Assembly: GCF_016937615.1 (NCBI RefSeq)
Contig: NZ_JAFHKI010000067.1
Span: 23,535-87,534 of the forward strand
DNA: 64,000 nt
Reading direction: 5' to 3'
Source: Pseudomonas lactucae
Lineage (GTDB): Bacteria > Pseudomonadota > Gammaproteobacteria > Pseudomonadales > Pseudomonadaceae
The notes beneath the pieces are model-generated. The model did no database searches. It saw only the letters and a list, made by a program, of their open reading frames with translations, and was not told the DNA's origin. A program made the translations under genes and the position numbers. Each line of letters opens with the position of its first letter. Position 1 is the first letter of the stretch. Of this stretch, positions 44,973-53,953 are shown piece after piece.

Positions 44973-45521
44973 ATGAGCGAAAATCCAGGCAAAGACGGTG
45001 AAATGCGTTTTGCAATCTTGGTTGCAGGCGCTTCAATCCGCAACAATGGACTCGACTTCACTCGGCATTCCGTAACCAACCAGCCGGATCTGGGCGTCGA
45101 TTACAGCTTGCAAGGAAAGGCAGAGACTCTGATCTCGTTTTGTGAGACGGGGGTCGGGACGAGCTTGCCCTTACTAAGAGAAACGCTTGGTGACCTTACT
45201 AGGGTCGTCGAAGGCAGGGTTGATGTGAAAACGACCCAGAACAAACTGACGAGCGTTGTGGTGGACAAATTCGTTTCCGATGTGAAGAAACATCCGAACA
45301 CTGACGTGCATGTCCTGGCGGGAGGGAGTGAATTAACAAAGGCAGGTCAGCGTAAATGGGATGCGCATCAGGCTACGTTAAGCACTGACAAAAAGGCGCT
45401 TGTCTATCTCCCCAATGAAGCCGTCGCGCGGCTTGCAAACGAATATAAACCAGAAATTCTCAGCGCATTGAAAGGCCCACTTGGGATAGAGCAGCAGTCA
45501 CCGCCTGAAAATGATGCCTAA
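44973..45521 (+). CDS. Possible PD-(D/E)XK nuclease, 182 aa
   Basis: 182 residues. QPDLGVDYSLQG followed after about 45 residues by RVDVKTTQNK gives a D...D-x-K pattern compatible with a small PD-(D/E)XK nuclease, and TDVHVLAGGSELTKAGQRKWD may be the following strand and helix. The assignment is tentative. It is paired with the acidic protein immediately upstream. Confidence 0.45.
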   Translation: MSENPGKDGEMRFAILVAGASIRNNGLDFTRHSVTNQPDLGVDYSLQGKAETLISFCETGVGTSLPLLRETLGDLTRVVEGRVDVKTTQNKLTSVVVDKFVSDVKKHPNTDVHVLAGGSELTKAGQRKWDAHQATLSTDKKALVYLPNEAVARLANEYKPEILSALKGPLGIEQQSPPENDA

Positions 45522-46119
45522 CCGCCATCCTGCAACCGAGTTGCTGACGTTGAGATATGAATGTCATTGGTAGCGCTTATGACCGATTGCTGACTTTCAC
45601 GAAGGGCGGCAAGCCACTAAGATCTAACACACGGAAGGGACGCGGTTTTTCACCATGAGCGTGTTGAACAGCGCTATCGGCCTGCAGGAACCGTACAAAG
45701 TCAAAAGTTCTTTGGGAAAGAGAGGATGCGGAGCGGATGACGTCGAAAGGCTAGGAGACTGTGCTTGTTGCCACTGGGGTCAACGATTTGAAGAACAAAG
45801 CGTGCGAGTTTGATGAGCCATGAGGCTTTAGGCCATGCTGTAAGAGGACGCTGAACAGTGCCTCGTGCAAGTGCCCGCCGGGCTTAGCGGTTGAAGTCAG
45901 CAACAATAGTTTCCGTATACACCTGCTCTGCCATTTCTTGGCTCCATTGCTTTTGTGGGATCTTGGACAACCAGAATAACCGACCGTTACAGGAGTCGAG
46001 TGTCTGAAAATTTCCCCATTAATACTCAAGGTAGTCAATGCGTGCCGATATATTTCTCGAGGCTTTGCCCGCGCTAAGCGCATCTGAAGCTCCTCCAAGC
46101 ACTTCTGTCTGTCTCTGGC
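45522..46119. other. Gap before the TnsE-like gene
   Basis: About 600 bp without a supported gene. A 51-codon frame from 45656 and a 115-codon minus-strand frame lack ribosome sites. Weak similarity to the 44291-44330 region near 45771-45805. Confidence 0.35.
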
Positions 46120-47832
46120 TTGAGCGTACCCATGCTAGACCCTCGAAAATTCAGCAGGCCCGGCATCGGGTCAAGCAACCTTAATTTTGGTGATCCGCTT
46201 GCCAAGGTTCGCGGCGTACAAGTGGTGTTTTGGCACGGAGGCCTAGCCAAAAACCACAGCCCCAACACTGTTCCTCTGGCGCAGGTGATTCTGAGAACAC
46301 TGCATTCAGACAACGTCTTCGGGGCCAAGAGCACCATAGATGCCGCAATCTCTCACCTAGGAAGTCTCAGGCCGGGAAGCGTGTGGAAAAACGGCAGACT
46401 GATCGGCGAGATCGGGATGCAGACATTGGCACCGACAGTAGTCGACTTCAATCCTGGTCAATGGAGATGGGTGAGCGCTGAGTCAGCAGGGTTGCTTGAG
46501 TCCTATTTGCACCCATTCTCGGCAACGCTGGGTAGCAGTTGGCTCATTGAGATGAGGACCGAAGGGGATAAAACCATCTTGGTGCCATGCCTGGAGTTCT
46601 TCACCCGCTGCTATGGGCGAAGCTCAGAGACAACCTGGCTGCTCGCGACCTATGGCCTCCAGAAGCTTCAGAGCGAGTATCTGTACGGATATGACTCCGA
46701 CCCCAAAGCATGGGTGCTCAAGCTTAAGCCCGGAGTCTCGGAGCGTGAAGCGCCGTTTCTTGCGCACGCAATGTTCGACGAGTACACCTATGACCTATGC
46801 AAACGCCTGCACAAGGGGCTACAGGCCGAGTTTAAACCCGGTAAAAAAGCGTTCATTCAAGTCGAGCCATGGTTCAGGGGGTTGGCGGACATTGAAGGCC
46901 GCGGTTACTGGATAACCGCCGACACCTTTCTTCTGCTCAATGTCGACGGTATGAGCCATCCGCAAGGACGTCCGATCATCGTTGAGCGTCAGCACTACGC
47001 CACCGAGGACGGAACCGAAACCGGGGCCAGTGGACGTTCCTATACTCAAAATCCGCCGCCTGGCTCATCGAACGTCGTAGTCTCCCTTACAGACACAGAA
47101 GCGCCCAACAGCGACTCCTCGCGAGTGGTACATAACCCTCCGTTCAGAACGCTTGGCCCCAAGCAAAAAATCACCAGAAGAAAGCTCGTCGTCTCGGGGC
47201 GACCAGGTAACGCTATACCCGGAAGTGACCGAAATATGCTTGCTCCTGGGGATGCTCGAAGCAACGGCAGAGGCGGCGGAAAAGCCGAGTTTGTATCCCC
47301 GGAAGCAGCACCTAAAGGCAGCCTCGCCCAGATATGGCAAACCTGCATTCACCTGGCCGAGACACTTGGGGGTTATATCACTGAGGTCGGCTGGTATACG
47401 AAGGATGCTGGTTTTCAGACAGAGGGAGTCCCCAGATATGAGTACGTCCAGTCCGTAACACCCGGAAAAGACGGTGCCTTCAAGCGGGCACCTAAACGAG
47501 TTTTCATCATCCGAATGACTGTGGCTGGCAGGCACATCTACATCCTGGAGCTCTTTCGCAAACCACGAAGCTCTACCGTCGACGGCGTCACCACGCATAC
47601 CGAAGACAGTTATCGAGGAATGATGGTTGAGCTTCCTTCCCGAAAGCTTGATGTGGATATCGAGCTAGGTGTGATATTCAAAAATATTCTCAGGAACGAC
47701 GGTCGAATCAAGAAAACGACCATGTCCAATCATCCTCATGTGACCTTCATTCATAAACCTCGCGAACCTGAGCCGGGGCCGTTCAGAAAGGTGATACTCA
47801 ATAATCTGAACGCCCTGATTGGCTCCGGATAA
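46120..47832 (+). CDS. Large protein convergent with the tni operon, possible divergent TnsE
   Basis: 570 residues. N-terminal part SLRPGSVWKNGRLIGEIGMQ and ILVPCLEFFTRCYGRSSETTW; a variable proline/glycine-rich linker at about 300-390; C-terminal part FIIRMTVAGRHIYILELFRK ... DIELGVIFKNILRNDGRI ... HVTFIHKP. Overall size (Tn7 TnsE is 538), a central linker and the C-terminal pattern recall TnsE, which directs Tn7 to replicating DNA. The match is weak and by eye, and the gene is opposite to tniABCDE rather than collinear, so a cargo gene is also possible. Confidence 0.45.
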   Translation: MSVPMLDPRKFSRPGIGSSNLNFGDPLAKVRGVQVVFWHGGLAKNHSPNTVPLAQVILRTLHSDNVFGAKSTIDAAISHLGSLRPGSVWKNGRLIGEIGMQTLAPTVVDFNPGQWRWVSAESAGLLESYLHPFSATLGSSWLIEMRTEGDKTILVPCLEFFTRCYGRSSETTWLLATYGLQKLQSEYLYGYDSDPKAWVLKLKPGVSEREAPFLAHAMFDEYTYDLCKRLHKGLQAEFKPGKKAFIQVEPWFRGLADIEGRGYWITADTFLLLNVDGMSHPQGRPIIVERQHYATEDGTETGASGRSYTQNPPPGSSNVVVSLTDTEAPNSDSSRVVHNPPFRTLGPKQKITRRKLVVSGRPGNAIPGSDRNMLAPGDARSNGRGGGKAEFVSPEAAPKGSLAQIWQTCIHLAETLGGYITEVGWYTKDAGFQTEGVPRYEYVQSVTPGKDGAFKRAPKRVFIIRMTVAGRHIYILELFRKPRSSTVDGVTTHTEDSYRGMMVELPSRKLDVDIELGVIFKNILRNDGRIKKTTMSNHPHVTFIHKPREPEPGPFRKVILNNLNALIGSG

Positions 47833-47844
47833 CGGTTGATAAGC

Positions 47845-49278
47845 TCAATCGACCTGAGCAGTCGACGGCAGCGGAATCCAGTACTCCTTGTCTTTTAACA
47901 TCACAAGCAGCCCTTTCCTTTCGGGGTCACTGGTCAGAGCCATACCTTTCGTGCTAACCCTGGCCACCCCATGAAAGTAACCCAAGGCAGCTGCCGGCCA
48001 GCGATCGAGCACATCGACGCCATTGGCCGCCTCGCTCATCAACGATTTGAGCACCTGCTCGGAGCGCTTGCGTCTAAGTTTGATGGCATCCCTATTGTCC
48101 TTGGGAAACTCGATCGACAGCTCAAACGACGTGTTCAGAAAACTGATGAAACTTGCTAAGGAAGCTGCCACTCCAGGCGTTTCAGCCAGCAGCGATCTCA
48201 AGGATTCAGAGGAAGGCATTGCGCGACCGGCCGCCTCGCTTACCAGCACAAGGTTCGCGGCGCTTCGCATTGCCATGCGGACCGATCTCAACGAGTTCGC
48301 TCGTTTGTTGGGCTTCGATTCGAGGCGTACACGATATGCCTCAAGAACCTTCTGCCCAATTTCTGACGCGACGGAAGCCACAATAGCTTCAATTCGACGT
48401 GTTTCGGTGACGTCCTCCTTGAGCGTCTCATCAACTCGCATCCCGCGCTCTTCAGTCAACCACCGAAACGGGAGTTGAGCGCGTCGGATCCAGAGCGCAC
48501 CTTTTGCTTCCAGCAACTGCTGATAGGTCGGAAGGCCAAGCCACTGTGTGTTCATCTCCATGAAGCTTTGCAAATGGGGATTGATCAGAAGAGCTGCCCT
48601 CTTCGGCCCGATCTTGTTAATCAGCCACTCCCCATACGCCAGATAAGCCTCACGGAAGACATCACGACTCAGTGCCTGGACATTCATCTGCAAGCGCTTG
48701 TAGAAGGTTCTACGGTCTCTGCAGTTCTCACATTCAGCTCCGTAACCTGCAGGCGACGGTTCGCCACAACTCTGGCACTTAATCTCACCCAATTGCGCAC
48801 AGCGTCGGCACTCCCTGACGCCATCACGCCCGTCGATCAGTACCCTGTATCGCCTACAGCTTGGACACGTCTCGGCGTTGCTGGCACATTTTGGACAGCA
48901 ACTCATCTCCTGATCGTTGATGATCTTTTTGCTGAGCCGAGTTGAGAGAGCGTTACACACCTCACAGTGACGAGGTTCAGTAAAATAATGGGCGCAGGAG
49001 CTACAAGCCACTCCCTCAGGTGCAATCCTGCCCACCGGCCTGCCAACGCGTTCGCACCGCATGCAGGGAACAGAAGTGACACAGGAATGACAGACTGCAG
49101 CGGAATGAAAAGTCGGCAAGCGCGCTCTATTCCCACAGCCAGGGCATAGCTGGGGCTTAAAGAAACGGGCATAGCACTTATTGCAGTAGCCTTTGCACAA
49201 GTAAACCCGATGTGCTTTTTGCATCGGCTTGTGGCAGGCCGAGCAACAGTTGCCTTCTTGCGTCTGACGTTCAACCAT
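47845..49278 (-). CDS. tniE: Zinc-ribbon-rich transposition protein (TniE position)
   Basis: 477 residues. The first 190 residues hold at least eight CxxC pairs (CSACHK, CNKCYA, CPGCGN, CMRCERV, CPKCAS, CPSCRR, CRRCAQ, CQSCGE, CENCRD), a tandem zinc-ribbon array likely to bind DNA or the target complex; the rest is helical. It overlaps tniD by 8 bp and closes the operon, the tniE position in Tn6022-type elements. Its role is probably target choice together with TniQ; the function is inferred. Confidence 0.7.
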   Translation of the reverse strand: MVERQTQEGNCCSACHKPMQKAHRVYLCKGYCNKCYARFFKPQLCPGCGNRARLPTFHSAAVCHSCVTSVPCMRCERVGRPVGRIAPEGVACSSCAHYFTEPRHCEVCNALSTRLSKKIINDQEMSCCPKCASNAETCPSCRRYRVLIDGRDGVRECRRCAQLGEIKCQSCGEPSPAGYGAECENCRDRRTFYKRLQMNVQALSRDVFREAYLAYGEWLINKIGPKRAALLINPHLQSFMEMNTQWLGLPTYQQLLEAKGALWIRRAQLPFRWLTEERGMRVDETLKEDVTETRRIEAIVASVASEIGQKVLEAYRVRLESKPNKRANSLRSVRMAMRSAANLVLVSEAAGRAMPSSESLRSLLAETPGVAASLASFISFLNTSFELSIEFPKDNRDAIKLRRKRSEQVLKSLMSEAANGVDVLDRWPAAALGYFHGVARVSTKGMALTSDPERKGLLVMLKDKEYWIPLPSTAQVD

Positions 49279-50383
49279 CCCGCTGGACCTTTCTTTTTAA
49301 CCTTGCCCACAGCTTGGCAACGGTGTGTTGTGAAGCTGGTGAACGAAAACCAATGGCTGCACGCTTCCTGGCTTTGCCGGAAGGAAGCGTGTCGAGCGTC
49401 GCTTGCAAGGGTACTGGAATCTCACCAGCCGGTATCCGTAAGGAATGCCGAGGTAACGAGCAGGCTGAGATAACGTCGCTCAGTTGGTGTTCCCCCATAT
49501 CCATGACCTTCCAGGCCGCGGACAACAGATCCATTCTGTCCGCAACACAGAGCAGCTCTATGGGAAGACCAGAATCTGGTCGAACAACCGCCCCAAGATG
49601 GAACGCGTCCCGAAAAGCCGCAAACGGCTTTGAGCCATTCACTGCCGCAACTCTCAATATCCCGATGATAAACCGCGCGCGGTAAAACCACTCGCCAGGA
49701 TCACAGTTGGGATCGTCTTCAGATGTCAGGCCACGCATTGCGTCGTCAGCTGCACGCTGAAAGGCGAGTGCTCCGGCGGCAAATCCCAGACCATCAGAAT
49801 GGGTACTGAAGGTAGTATGACAGCGATGACAATGCCCGCAATCCAGATCCATCTGTTCCAGCAAATGCGGCTGTAGTGGCGCCCCGCACTCAGGGCAGCT
49901 GTCGATCAGCCTCACCTGATGCCTTTCACAACACGTATGCCAAGCCAGTCGCGAAGAAAGTCGGTAGTAAGGAACACCTTCCGATGAGCAGAGAGGACAG
50001 CACTGCAATCCGCCGACATGGCGACGGTTACGAGTTCCGAGCGCAAGAATCCATGGCCACGTGCCTTTGTGATGCTCAAGCGCAGGGGTCAAGACCTCAG
50101 CGATGGGACGTAAAGTCGACGAGCAGATATCCGAAACACCTATCCCCGTCATTTTAGACAGAGGCAAAAGCTTGCTTTCTGCCATTCCTCGATCAAGATC
50201 AATGGTCCAGCATCTCCAGCCGGGCCAGATATTCCCAGTCAGTGACATCGGTGAGCAGCCGTGCGCAAACGCGTTGCGGATAAGCCAAGAAGATAGGAGC
50301 TCATCCGCCAACAGACTTTGCGCTCTAGGCCACCGTGGATTGACTAAAGCAATTCGCGGATGCCACGAGTAGGCTGTACCCAT
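49271..50383 (-). CDS. tniD: TniQ-family target-selection protein
   Basis: 370 residues from ATG 50383 (the frame to 50449 would overlap tniB more). The TniQ domain is seen in DELLSSWLIRNAFAHG near residue 25, the first zinc knuckle in QCCPLCSSEGVPYYRLSSRLAW, and HTCCERHQVRLIDSCPECGAPL. In Tn7-like elements the TniQ/TnsD protein recognises the attachment site; this one presumably recognises comM. It overlaps both neighbours. Confidence 0.88.
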   Translation of the reverse strand: MGTAYSWHPRIALVNPRWPRAQSLLADELLSSWLIRNAFAHGCSPMSLTGNIWPGWRCWTIDLDRGMAESKLLPLSKMTGIGVSDICSSTLRPIAEVLTPALEHHKGTWPWILALGTRNRRHVGGLQCCPLCSSEGVPYYRLSSRLAWHTCCERHQVRLIDSCPECGAPLQPHLLEQMDLDCGHCHRCHTTFSTHSDGLGFAAGALAFQRAADDAMRGLTSEDDPNCDPGEWFYRARFIIGILRVAAVNGSKPFAAFRDAFHLGAVVRPDSGLPIELLCVADRMDLLSAAWKVMDMGEHQLSDVISACSLPRHSLRIPAGEIPVPLQATLDTLPSGKARKRAAIGFRSPASQHTVAKLWARLKRKVQRDG

Positions 50384-51231
50384 GACTTGCTCTGGATGAT
50401 ATCTACGTCGATTTTTTCCTTGCCCGAGTGAATTGCTTCCGTAGCACACTCAATCAATAGCCTGTGCAGATTACCGGTGTTTCCTTCAGATATCGCGTGT
50501 AGCCGATTGGCCAGGTCGGGATGAGCCAGTCCTGAGGGTTGTTGCAACGGTAGCACGGATTCAAACCCTTTCAGAAAGCGTTGGAATTCGACGTTCAACG
50601 TCCAGTTGCGCAGACTGAAAACGTCGAACCGGCTCGCATGTTGAGGATCCGTGTGTAGCACCCTGACAGCATCTTCGGTCCCAACACCGACCACAGGAAT
50701 CATGAGTTCATTACAAAGCAACTTGATCACGTTCATGATCTCCCGCTGCTTCATAGCCGTTCCTTCCAGCATAGAATGAAACTCGTCAATGATGAGCAAC
50801 CTCACCTGGTTTTCACGCATTTGGTGAATCACCTGGAAGCGAAGTTTGGGAACTACATCCGTCGGTCTGTAGGGCGTCCAGAACTCCTCTAGGATTGCGC
50901 AGTAAAGTGAGCGCTCATCTGCAGAAGGAGGAGCCTCGACCGAAATGATAGGTTTGACTGACTCTCCGTCAGCGTCCACATAACCTGTCCCGTGCAGTTT
51001 TTCAAATCGCTCGATAATGGTCGTCTTGCCGTTGTTAGAGCTGCCCACAACCAGCAGATTCGGCATTCTAGGACGTTTGGGCACCGTCATCAGATGGTGC
51101 ATGAGGTCGATCAACTTCTGAGCAGAGGGATAGCCAATCCAGCGCTGCTCGTAGAGAAAATCGATGCGCCCCTGAGTGGGCTTAAGCATGACGGACCGGA
51201 ATTCCGGATGAATGTGAATGTACTGAGTCAT
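50344..51231 (-). CDS. tniB: TnsC-type AAA+ regulator
   Basis: 295 residues. Walker A VVGSSNNGKTTII near residue 65, Walker B VRLLIIDEFHSML near 145. A TniB/TnsC ATPase links target recognition by TniQ to the transposase and gives target immunity. It starts 4 bases inside tniA. Confidence 0.93.
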   Translation of the reverse strand: MTQYIHIHPEFRSVMLKPTQGRIDFLYEQRWIGYPSAQKLIDLMHHLMTVPKRPRMPNLLVVGSSNNGKTTIIERFEKLHGTGYVDADGESVKPIISVEAPPSADERSLYCAILEEFWTPYRPTDVVPKLRFQVIHQMRENQVRLLIIDEFHSMLEGTAMKQREIMNVIKLLCNELMIPVVGVGTEDAVRVLHTDPQHASRFDVFSLRNWTLNVEFQRFLKGFESVLPLQQPSGLAHPDLANRLHAISEGNTGNLHRLLIECATEAIHSGKEKIDVDIIQSKSWVQPTRGIRELL

Positions 51232-53156
51232 GAAATATCCCCGAACCCTTCAAGATCACCGTCGAGCACCATGTTCTCGAAGCCGCTCGTTGGAGGAGGT
51301 GCGATCTTGGTCTTTTGCGGGTTTGGCTCAGCTGGAGTCTTGCCTTTGGCATGGACTCGGTTGCGCTGAGCCTGGCGTCTGGTCTTAGTCGTATGTGCCT
51401 CAGCGTTCGCAACGAGCTCTCGGTTCTCCAAAATGTAGCGCTTGATCAGCGGCTCGTTGATAGCGGCATGCCCCTCGTCGACCGCACGCTTCTTCGCCGC
51501 TTTGAACTCGAAGATACTAGCGGCAGGAAATGCCTGGTTTGACGCGGGTACCTTGAAGTATTGCTTGAGCAGCGGGTCAAAAAACCAGATGTAGCTGATG
51601 TCTCGAGGATCGCGACGGAAGATGAATGTCCGCGCTTTACCCGTGTCCTTATCCTTTGCATTGATCCACGGCCGCAAAGCTTCGGAGTAGTACATTAGGT
51701 CGATCTGGACACCGTAATGCTGAACGGTGCGTTCAAAGGATGGCAGAAAATCCCTTTGCAGTGTGAAAGGGTCAGTTGGCCTCGGCGGGATGCCAACCAG
51801 CGGATCCTGGTCTGTGTTGCCAAAAATCCCAATGTGCCACTTGCGACTAGGGCTCATGTAAATTTTGGAGTGATATGCCTCGTTGTAGATCAAAATCTCT
51901 CTGATCAGCCAGGTTTCAAACTCGTCGAAGGTAAGCGCCGAATGCTTCTCAGAATCGTATCCTGCGCGATCGGCTTGATTGCTATAGGTTCTTCCGGGCA
52001 TGTCTTTCAAGGTTTGCGCGAACGTTCCCATCAGCCGCTCAATGTGGGCTCCATAGCGGGGACGTTTTACAGGACGAAACTGGTTTTCGATGCCAATGTT
52101 GGAACAAGACTTTTTGACGTCTTCACTCTGAAAGTCGGGCCCGTTATCGGCATGCAGAATCTTGGGTATCCCCCAAACCGGCCATTCTCCGTTGACACCA
52201 TGTGCAATCAGCCAGTTTTCCTTGGGCAGAATAGTATGAGCGACGCACATTGCCACCGATATCCCGGCGGGTGCATCCAGTGACAGATAGTAGCCGGTGA
52301 TCATTCGGGAATAGACATCAATCGCGAAGGTGATCCAGACCCGACCAATAGGCCGCCTATGAAGATCATCAACCAAGAGGATATCCATTGGCGTGTGGTC
52401 GATTTGCACAACGGCAAGGGGATAGTCTGCCCCCGGAAATGAGCCAGGCGTCGGTGTGTATTTATTCCGAGCCAATTCCGCATAACCTCGGCCGCGGAGG
52501 TAAGCCTTGTCGGGGATACCTTTAATTCGTGCGCGGATCGCAGTAACTCCAGGCGGAGTGATCTGCGCGGCTTCACAGGTTTCGACGATCTTGTCGATTG
52601 TCGATAGCACCGTTGGGCGGTGAGCTTTAAGAAAATAATTTGTAATTACGTCTTCGATGATCTTATTGGCTTCATCCGAAAGGCGAGAATTGCCCTCCTT
52701 CCATCCCCTCCTACGCGGAATAAGAGCGAGCTTCTCTCCCCAGTCCTTGTAACGCTTGATCCAGCGATACAACGTCGCGACATCAACGCCAACCGCGGCG
52801 CTTCTGGCTTCGACGTCTCGCCGACCGATAACTACGCTCCCCAGAAGCGGCTCAATGGCAGCGTAGCGCCTCTGCGCCTCAGCCCAGTCTTCGCTGCCAA
52901 TCAGCGCCATGTCGTAATTAACGTATAGCCCCTCGACTTTCTCGCGCTTGATCGCTCGTAAGCCTTCGATTGGCAACGCAGCGGCTTTACCTGAATCCAG
53001 TTCAATCCCAACCACAGTTCGAAAATCCAGAATCTGGGAGATCCGGTAAGCAGAATCGCCGTGAGCGACGACCGCCCCGATTTCAATTATTACCTGGAAC
53101 CGGTCAGGCTGGTAGGGAGTCACTTGAGCATCCAGCGAATCGTTGTTGGTCATCAC
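51228..53156 (-). CDS. tniA: TnsB-type DDE transposase
   Basis: 642 residues. N-terminal helix-turn-helix region (VDVATLYRWIKRYKDWG), the rve integrase core with catalytic residues in VVQIDHTPMD, LHADNGPDF and the Glu in YGAHIERLMG, then a Mu-type C-terminal beta-barrel domain. It makes the strand transfer. It overlaps tniB (ATGA) and tniC by 4 bases. Confidence 0.95.
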   Translation of the reverse strand: MMTNNDSLDAQVTPYQPDRFQVIIEIGAVVAHGDSAYRISQILDFRTVVGIELDSGKAAALPIEGLRAIKREKVEGLYVNYDMALIGSEDWAEAQRRYAAIEPLLGSVVIGRRDVEARSAAVGVDVATLYRWIKRYKDWGEKLALIPRRRGWKEGNSRLSDEANKIIEDVITNYFLKAHRPTVLSTIDKIVETCEAAQITPPGVTAIRARIKGIPDKAYLRGRGYAELARNKYTPTPGSFPGADYPLAVVQIDHTPMDILLVDDLHRRPIGRVWITFAIDVYSRMITGYYLSLDAPAGISVAMCVAHTILPKENWLIAHGVNGEWPVWGIPKILHADNGPDFQSEDVKKSCSNIGIENQFRPVKRPRYGAHIERLMGTFAQTLKDMPGRTYSNQADRAGYDSEKHSALTFDEFETWLIREILIYNEAYHSKIYMSPSRKWHIGIFGNTDQDPLVGIPPRPTDPFTLQRDFLPSFERTVQHYGVQIDLMYYSEALRPWINAKDKDTGKARTFIFRRDPRDISYIWFFDPLLKQYFKVPASNQAFPAASIFEFKAAKKRAVDEGHAAINEPLIKRYILENRELVANAEAHTTKTRRQAQRNRVHAKGKTPAEPNPQKTKIAPPPTSGFENMVLDGDLEGFGDIS

Positions 53157-53836
53157 GCTCCCCAGACTTCTAGGAAATTATTCAAAGGAAGGCGTATGTC
53201 ACAGAGAAGCCGTCTTGTAGCAATGAGATGCCAGAGATGACTGATCCCCTCGCCTCGATACCGCTCGCATGAATGCAATGCCAGCAGGTAGTGGACTGGA
53301 GCCACCCCCATCTCCCGCACGGTGCTGAGAATCCATTCGCTGTCTTCTGGCTCAAAAGTCATTCGTGCATAACGCTCCAGAAACTTAATGTTATGCAGCG
53401 CGGTATCACGAATTCTCGTTTCGTCATGAATGTGGAAGACCCAGCCCTGCTCGTTTGCGTACCGCCAAGCAGCCTTCCACTTGGGGAGCCATGCTCGCCA
53501 GTTCTTGCGCCATTCGGCCTCTGGCTTTACCTCAACCAGCAATGGCTTGGGCCAGTTGTCGAGGTCTCGATCTCCGAGATTGAAGTGGACGAGAAAATCT
53601 GGGGTGTATTTGTAAGGGCGTCCCTTACTGATGAAAGGAATGCTTACCGGCTGCGAAGTGATACTGCGGACATCCTTCGAGAATTCCGTACGGACAATGA
53701 AATCCCGCTCCAGCGTGGACTCATACGGAATGCCACCCTCACCGCGAAATGGAAACACGCCGGAGACGCTTCTTTTTGTGGGCTTGATGGGACGAACCGA
53801 GCCTGGTTTAGTCTTGTCGCGGCTATTTTCGATCAT
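53153..53836 (-). CDS. tniC: TnsA-type endonuclease
   Basis: 227 residues. TnsA catalytic residues are seen as E in YESTLERDF, D in YTPDFLVHF and E-x-K in LLVEVKPEAEW. TnsA cuts the 5' strands so that the element moves by cut-and-paste instead of making cointegrates. Its start lies 10 bp from the innermost TnsB-type site of the right end, so TnsB binding may repress the operon. Confidence 0.93.
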   Translation of the reverse strand: MIENSRDKTKPGSVRPIKPTKRSVSGVFPFRGEGGIPYESTLERDFIVRTEFSKDVRSITSQPVSIPFISKGRPYKYTPDFLVHFNLGDRDLDNWPKPLLVEVKPEAEWRKNWRAWLPKWKAAWRYANEQGWVFHIHDETRIRDTALHNIKFLERYARMTFEPEDSEWILSTVREMGVAPVHYLLALHSCERYRGEGISHLWHLIATRRLLCDIRLPLNNFLEVWGA

Positions 53837-53846
53837 TTATAGGGCC

Positions 53847-53948
53847 GTCGCAGCTATTTAGGTAATTCGTCGCAGCTATTGTCGAACGCTGTCCCGATGT
53901 AGCAAGGCCTTTAGTATGGCGGTGTCGCAGCAAATTGGGAATCCTACA
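53847..53948. repeat. Right transposon end: inverted repeat and three TnsB-type sites
   Basis: Inverted cores GTCGCA at 53847, 53869 and 53924 match the left-end TGCGACA sites; the outermost is fused to the tip AATCCTACA. Three sites on the right against two on the left give the asymmetry typical of Tn7-like elements. Confidence 0.85.
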
Positions 53949-53953
53949 GCGGC
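53949..53953. repeat. 5-bp target-site duplication, right copy (GCGGC)
   Basis: Directly follows the right tip; identical to 1181-1185. Confidence 0.95.

Larger units (their letters stand above)
1186..53948. mobile_element. Tn7-like transposon (Tn6022/AbaR-type) in comM, 52.8 kb
   Basis: Both tips are inverted repeats: the first 8 bases TGTAGGAT are identical and 20 of the first 26 match. The 5-bp direct repeat GCGGC flanks the element. At the right end five genes read inward: TnsA-type endonuclease, TnsB-type DDE transposase, TnsC-type ATPase, TniQ and a zinc-ribbon protein, the tniC-A-B-D-E order known from Tn6022 and AbaR elements, which also use comM. TGCGAC-containing repeats at both ends are probable transposase sites. 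All genes needed for cut-and-paste movement look intact, so the element may be active. The cargo occupies about 1.7-47.8 kb. Confidence 0.95.
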
